The notes below the pieces were generated by a model. It made no database searches. It was not told the origin of the DNA and saw only the letters and a list, made by a program, of their open reading frames with translations. A program made the translations under genes and the position numbers. Shown here piece by piece: positions 7,366 to 11,191 of a stretch of 11,191 nt of DNA. The first letter of the stretch is position 1, and each line of letters begins with the position of its first letter. This DNA is from Clostridiales bacterium (GTDB lineage Bacteria; Bacillota; Clostridia; Oscillospirales; Oscillospiraceae): positions 395 through 11,585 of the forward strand of contig DPHR01000089.1 in assembly GCA_003522945.1 (NCBI GenBank), given 5' to 3'.

Positions 7366-9665
7366 TATGTATCGTTATCGTCGTTGACGATGCTGACCTC
7401 AATTACGCTGCCCGTGGGAACGCTCTCCCCCGTGCCGGTGCTCTGGAACACAACGCGCACCGTATCGCTGTCGGCGAGGATCGTGCTGTCCGAGCGGAGG
7501 AACAGCCTTCGTGAAAAGAGCGCTTCCCGCGCCTCGGTATAGGTGAGCCCCGTGAGCTCCGGCACGGTCTCCTCTTCTGCCTCCGGTATTTCACCGGTAT
7601 AGACAAGAACCGTTGTGCCGCTCGCAACGACCGTTCCCTTCCCCGGCAGCTGGCCGGTGACAATGTCGCCGGTCCCTTCGATCCGGGCGGCGAGCCCGGC
7701 CTCGCGGAGCAGCTTTACCGCTTCCTCCGGCGTTTTGCCGGTGAGCGGCGGCACAGCGCGGTCGATGTATTTTTCCTCCGCTTCGCTGTATTGCGGCTGT
7801 ACGCCGAGATACGGCAGCACTTCGCCGAGGATGCGCCCGACGACGGGCGCGGCCATCTGCCCGCCGGAGATATAGATACCGCTCTCGTTTGAGGGCGTAT
7901 CCATCAAAACGAGGCACACGACCTGCGGATCGTCCGCGGGCGCGTAGCCGATGAAGGAGACGATGTATTCCTTCTTTCCGCCGGCGGCGTCCTGCGCCAC
8001 CTTTTCGGAGGTGCCGGTCTTGCCGGCGATGTGATACCCGGCAACATAGGCGTTTTTGCCGGTGCCCTGCTTCGTATCGCACACGACCTGCTCCAGAACA
8101 GCGTTCACCTGCGCGCTCGTCTTCTCGGAAATGACCTGCCGGAGCATCTCCGGCTCGGTTTTCGATATAAGCGCGCCGGTGCCGTCCGTGACGGAATCGA
8201 CGATGTACGGCTTCATAAGATACCCGCCGTTGCAGCAGGCGCTCACGGCGGTGATGAGCTGGAGCGGCGTGATGTTGAACGTCTGGCCGAACGACGCCGC
8301 CGCAAGCTGCGAAAAGTTTTCGCTGTTGCAGAAGACGCTGCGCGGCCACCAGATGCTGCCGCTCTCGCCCGGAAGCGAAATGCCGGTCTTCCCCGTGAGA
8401 GAAGCGTCCGGATTTTCGCTCGCGCGGAAAAAGCCGAAGCTCTCGCAGTAGCGGTAGAACGTCTCCTCGCCGATACGGAGCCCCAGCGTGGCAAATGCTA
8501 CGTTGCACGAATGCTGCGCCGCCTGCGTAAGCGTCTGCGGACCGTGACCGATCGTTTTCCAGCACTTGAGCGGCTTGCCGCGTCCCTGCACCGTCATGCT
8601 GCCGCCGCAGTAAAAGCTGTCGGACGGCGCGGCAGCGCCCTCTTCGAGCGCGATGGCAAGCGTGATGATCTTAAATGTGGAGCCCGGCTCGTAGGTATCG
8701 GAAATGGCCTTGTTGCGCCACTGGGCAAGCTGCGCGTCTTTCAGCATCTGCGCCGCGGTGTCCGGATCGGCGGTCGAATCGATCTCCGATTGGATGTCGG
8801 CGGAGACGCGCTGGTAGTTGTTGAGATCAAAGTTTCCGAGCGACGCCATCGCCAAAATTGCGCCCGTATTCGGGTCCATGATGATGCCGGCGGCGCCGTT
8901 TTGTATATCAAAGTCCTGCACCGCCTGGGAAAGCTGCTTCTCCAGATAGTACTGGACGGTGGTATCGATTGTCAAGTGGAGATTGAGTCCGTCCTGCGCA
9001 TCGACGTAATCCTCATAGCTTGTGAGGATCATATCCGTTCCGGCGCTGTTCTTCAGCCGGAGGATGCTTCCGGCGGTTCCGGTCAGGAGCTCGTTCTGCG
9101 TAAACTCCAGTCCCGAAAGGCCGGTATTGTCCGCGCCGACGAAGCCGATGACATGCGAGGCGAGCGAAGCATACGGGTAATAGCGCTTGGTATCCGGCTC
9201 GAGCTTCACGCCCTGCAGGTCGTACTCGTTTTTAAAGGCGCGCACCGCGTCCGCCTCGGCTTCCTCGATCTGGCGCTTGACGGTTTTGTACCAGCTGCGC
9301 CGGTCGGCGGTCATCGCGAGGATCTTTTCGCGGTCTACGCCGAGGATCTCGGAAAGACCTGACGCAATGCGCTCGGCGTCCTCGCCGTTCATGGATATCT
9401 CCGCGGGGCTCACGTACACGGTATACGTTGTCGCGCTCATTGCAAGCACGCGTCCCTCGCGGTCATAGATCGTCCCGCGCGAGGCGGGGATCGCCGTGCG
9501 GCGGAGCTGCTGCTGCAAGGCGGCGCTCTCCAGCTCGTCGTGGCGCAGGATCTGCAGCCGGAAAAGCTGGAGCATCAATACGGCAAACGCCGCAATGCCG
9601 CACGCGGTAAGAAGGAACAGCGCGCGGCGGAGCATGGTTCGGTTGGGTCGGCTGTTGGGCGGCAT
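7353..9665 (-). CDS. ftsI: Class B penicillin-binding protein with two PASTA domains (FtsI/SpoVD/PBP2B type)
   Basis: This membrane-anchored transpeptidase cross-links septal or spore peptidoglycan and is the probable partner of the SEDS protein at 3587-4789. The 770-residue product has one N-terminal membrane segment (about 13-34), a PBP dimerisation domain opening with RGTIYDREGRVLA (63-75), then the transpeptidase domain. The catalytic motifs are all present: STFK with nucleophile Ser329, SCN (386-388) and KTGTS (549-553). Two PASTA domains follow at about 636-692 (VPPLTGKTPEEAVKLLREAGL) and 699-760 (VPELTGLTYTEAREALFSRRL). The ATG at 9665 has GGAGG seven bases upstream. B. subtilis has two such genes in tandem here (pbpB with two PASTA domains, spoVD with one); this cluster has a single gene, so the division or sporulation assignment is open. 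Function as a class B PBP is certain. Confidence 0.95.
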   Translation of the reverse strand: MPPNSRPNRTMLRRALFLLTACGIAAFAVLMLQLFRLQILRHDELESAALQQQLRRTAIPASRGTIYDREGRVLAMSATTYTVYVSPAEISMNGEDAERIASGLSEILGVDREKILAMTADRRSWYKTVKRQIEEAEADAVRAFKNEYDLQGVKLEPDTKRYYPYASLASHVIGFVGADNTGLSGLEFTQNELLTGTAGSILRLKNSAGTDMILTSYEDYVDAQDGLNLHLTIDTTVQYYLEKQLSQAVQDFDIQNGAAGIIMDPNTGAILAMASLGNFDLNNYQRVSADIQSEIDSTADPDTAAQMLKDAQLAQWRNKAISDTYEPGSTFKIITLAIALEEGAAAPSDSFYCGGSMTVQGRGKPLKCWKTIGHGPQTLTQAAQHSCNVAFATLGLRIGEETFYRYCESFGFFRASENPDASLTGKTGISLPGESGSIWWPRSVFCNSENFSQLAAASFGQTFNITPLQLITAVSACCNGGYLMKPYIVDSVTDGTGALISKTEPEMLRQVISEKTSAQVNAVLEQVVCDTKQGTGKNAYVAGYHIAGKTGTSEKVAQDAAGGKKEYIVSFIGYAPADDPQVVCLVLMDTPSNESGIYISGGQMAAPVVGRILGEVLPYLGVQPQYSEAEEKYIDRAVPPLTGKTPEEAVKLLREAGLAARIEGTGDIVTGQLPGKGTVVASGTTVLVYTGEIPEAEEETVPELTGLTYTEAREALFSRRLFLRSDSTILADSDTVRVVFQSTGTGESVPTGSVIEVSIVNDDNDTYGRY

Positions 9666-9686
9666 GGTGTTTCCTCCGGATCGGCA

Positions 9687-9707
9687 AATGCATCATTCTG
9701 ATGCATT
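9687..9707 (-). repeat. 9-bp perfect inverted repeat in the ftsL-PBP gap
   Basis: AATGCATCA (9687-9695) and TGATGCATT (9699-9707) pair exactly around a 3-base loop. On the minus strand TATAAT (9710-9705) overlaps the outer edge of the stem, but no convincing -35 box lies 16-19 bases upstream. The repeat ends about ten bases before the PBP ribosome binding site (9677-9673), so as an RNA hairpin it could affect translation of the PBP. As DNA it could be an operator. Confidence 0.55.
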
Positions 9708-9721
9708 ATACCGCGCCGGGA

Positions 9722-10288
9722 TCAAAAACATGCCATAACCGTGTCGAGAAGGTTCTCCCAGAAATACCGCAGGCCCTGTCCGCGGCGCGCGTGGAGCACC
9801 GTGGCCCGGTCGGAAAGCTCGGATGCGCCGGTATTGCGCTGATCGAGCCGGGGCAGCTCCATGCCGAGCGTTCCCACGGCGTAGCTCTCCACGGCGGCGA
9901 GACTCTCGGCTTTTTCGGTCTCCACAAGGAGCGTGCGCTCCTCCGCTTTGAGCTCCGAGATGCGCTCCGAAACGGCGACGAGCTCGTCATTCATTGCCGT
10001 GAGCTCCGCCTGTCCGGTCAGCGAGCCGACAAGAAGCAGCATGGCCGCGACCGCGGCGGCGCCAAAGGCAAGCGCGCTGCGCCACGTCTTTTTCCGCGCC
10101 GGTTTCCCGCCCGTCTCGTTTGTCTCTTTCTCCATGCGTCCGTCCCAGTACCGCCCGGCAAACCGGTCGGCGATCAGGGGCAGCTCTCTGGTATCCTCAT
10201 CCAGAACGGGGAAAGCGCGCGTTGCTTCCGCGCTCTCTGCGCAGGGGGTGAATACCGCGGTTTTCTGTTCGGTCGTTTTTGCGTTCAC
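9722..10288 (-). CDS. ftsL: FtsL-like septum formation initiator protein
   Basis: FtsL is a small bitopic coiled-coil protein of the FtsL-DivIB-DivIC septal complex that activates the SEDS-PBP pair. The 188-residue product has a long cytoplasmic part (1-69), a basic patch GGKPARKKTWR (60-70), one membrane segment at about 71-90, a heptad-like region AELTAMNDELVAVSERISELKAEE (about 94-117 and onward), and the closing motif YAVGTLGMELP (136-146), typical of FtsL/DivIC proteins. I chose the GTG at 10288 because AGGGGAG lies six bases upstream. An in-frame ATG at 10426 would add 46 residues that overlap rsmH and translate its 3' end in another frame. Typical FtsL is about 100-120 residues, so the extra length is cytoplasmic. 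It starts 14 bp after the rsmH stop. Sequence alone does not separate FtsL from DivIC; position right after rsmH and before a class B PBP decides it. Confidence 0.85.
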   Translation of the reverse strand: MNAKTTEQKTAVFTPCAESAEATRAFPVLDEDTRELPLIADRFAGRYWDGRMEKETNETGGKPARKKTWRSALAFGAAAVAAMLLLVGSLTGQAELTAMNDELVAVSERISELKAEERTLLVETEKAESLAAVESYAVGTLGMELPRLDQRNTGASELSDRATVLHARRGQGLRYFWENLLDTVMACF

Positions 10289-10302
10289 GGGTATCTCCCC
10301 TT

Positions 10303-11191
10303 TTATATTCTCTCGGCGACACGCAGTCTTGCGCTGCGCGCGCGCGGGTTGTCGTTCAGTTCCTCTTCCGAAGCCGTGATGGGCTTCGTTACGGTCTTCA
10401 TCGTCTGCACAAAGCCGCACACGCACACCGGGAAATCGCGCGGGCAGGTGCAGCCGTCCTCGCGCTCGCGGATGGCGGTCTTGACGATCCGATCTTCCAG
10501 CGAGTGGAAGCTGATCACGCAGAGTCTTCCGCCGGGCGCCAGCCGGTCCATGGCGGTAAGGAGCATTTCCCGCTCCGCCTCCAGCTCGTCGTTCACGGCG
10601 ATGCGGATCGCCTGAAAGCTGCGCTTGGCGGGGTGCTGCTTTTCACGCAGCGCCGCGCCGGGCATGGCGCTTTTGATGATATCGACAAGTTCCAGCGTCG
10701 TTTCCACGGGCTTCTTCTCCCGCGCGCGGACAATATTTCCCGCAATGCGGTTGGCGTAGCGCTCCTCGCCGTAGTCGCGCAGGATGCGCACGAGCTCCCG
10801 CTCCGGCCATGTGTTCACAACCGTCCACGCCGTCACCGGTGCGCTCTGATCCATGCGCATGTCGAGCGGCGCGTCCGCCATATAGGAAAAGCCGCGTTCG
10901 GCTTCGTCGAGCTGCGGCGAGGATACGCCGAGATCGAAGAGAATCCCGTTCACCCGGTCTATGCCGAGATCGTCGAGAATCTTTCCGAGCGAGCGGAAAT
11001 TTCCGTGGACGAACGTGATGCGCTCCGCCCACGGCGCGAGGCGCGCCTTTGACCGCTCGATGGCGGTCTCGTCCTGATCGATGGCGATGAGCCGTCCGGT
11101 CGTGAGGCGTTTGGCGATCTCCATGGAGTGGCCGCCGAGACCGAGCGTCCCGTCCACATAGATCCCGTCCGGCTTTATATTCAGATTTTCA
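10303..11191 (-). CDS. rsmH: 16S rRNA (cytosine(1402)-N(4))-methyltransferase RsmH, 5' end cut by the window
   Basis: RsmH (MraW) uses S-adenosylmethionine to methylate N4 of C1402 in the decoding centre of 16S rRNA. The frame is open to the last base of the window: residues ENLNIKPDGIYVDGTLGLGG run in from position 11190, so roughly 15-20 N-terminal residues are missing. The GTG at 11157 is not the real start, since it lies inside the SAM-binding motif VDGTLGLGGHS. Other family motifs are GILFDLGVSSPQLDEAERGF, the MRMD that follows, EERYANRIAGNIVRARE, HPAKRSFQAIRIAVNDEL, and ISFHSLEDRIVK, ending NPRARSARLRVAERI. It is normally second in the cluster after mraZ, which would lie beyond 11191. 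The stop is 14 bp before ftsL. Confidence 0.97.
   Translation of the reverse strand, partial: ENLNIKPDGIYVDGTLGLGGHSMEIAKRLTTGRLIAIDQDETAIERSKARLAPWAERITFVHGNFRSLGKILDDLGIDRVNGILFDLGVSSPQLDEAERGFSYMADAPLDMRMDQSAPVTAWTVVNTWPERELVRILRDYGEERYANRIAGNIVRAREKKPVETTLELVDIIKSAMPGAALREKQHPAKRSFQAIRIAVNDELEAEREMLLTAMDRLAPGGRLCVISFHSLEDRIVKTAIREREDGCTCPRDFPVCVCGFVQTMKTVTKPITASEEELNDNPRARSARLRVAERI

Noticed and set aside
9705..9733. SigA promoter in front of the PBP gene based on TATAAT
   Set aside because: No hexamer resembling TTGACA occurs 16-19 bases upstream and there is no extended -10 TG, so it was not annotated as a promoter.
10289..10426. Upstream extension of ftsL by 46 residues to an ATG inside rsmH
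   Set aside because: The extension translates the conserved 3' end of rsmH in another frame, and the GTG at 10288 has a strong, well-spaced ribosome binding site.
1..11191. Defence system, mobile element, CRISPR array or novel cassette
   Set aside because: Every stretch longer than 142 bp is covered by a recognisable core cell wall or division gene, with no transposase, integrase, direct-repeat array or atypical region.

Overview
This window holds most of a division and cell wall (dcw) gene cluster. All genes lie on the minus strand, so transcription runs from high to low coordinates. In that order they are: rsmH (5' end outside the window), an ftsL-like gene, a class B penicillin-binding protein with two PASTA domains (FtsI/SpoVD type), murE, mraY, a SEDS gene (ftsW/spoVE type), murG, murA, divIB/ftsQ, and the first 66 codons of ftsZ (3' part outside the window). 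Gaps between the first nine genes are 3 to 61 bp, which fits one operon. A 142-bp gap separates divIB from ftsZ.

The organism is most likely a fairly GC-rich member of the Firmicutes/Clostridia. The order murG-murA-divIB-ftsZ, the PASTA-containing class B PBP, the DivIB-type FtsQ and the strong GGAGG-like ribosome binding sites support this. A gut Oscillospiraceae-type genome is a reasonable guess but is inference only. The DNPR motif in MurE predicts a meso-diaminopimelate peptidoglycan. Since MurD, MurF, MurC and FtsA do not lie between the genes where many clusters carry them, they must be encoded elsewhere or be absent.

The genes form one pathway. MurA makes the first committed precursor, UDP-GlcNAc-enolpyruvate. 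MurE adds the third stem-peptide residue. MraY and MurG build lipid I and lipid II at the membrane. The SEDS protein polymerises lipid II and its partner class B PBP cross-links the glycan. FtsL and DivIB form part of the septal regulatory complex, and FtsZ is the cytoskeletal ring. RsmH, which methylates 16S rRNA, is the usual first or second gene of such clusters.

The non-coding signals worth noting are three. A perfect 13-bp inverted repeat before ftsZ overlaps the -35 element of a good predicted promoter. A 9-bp inverted repeat before the PBP gene overlaps a TATAAT hexamer. A GC-rich hairpin spans the PBP stop codon. I found no mobile element, CRISPR array, tRNA, rRNA or clearly novel system. 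This is essentially an ordinary core-genome region with small lineage-specific variations.
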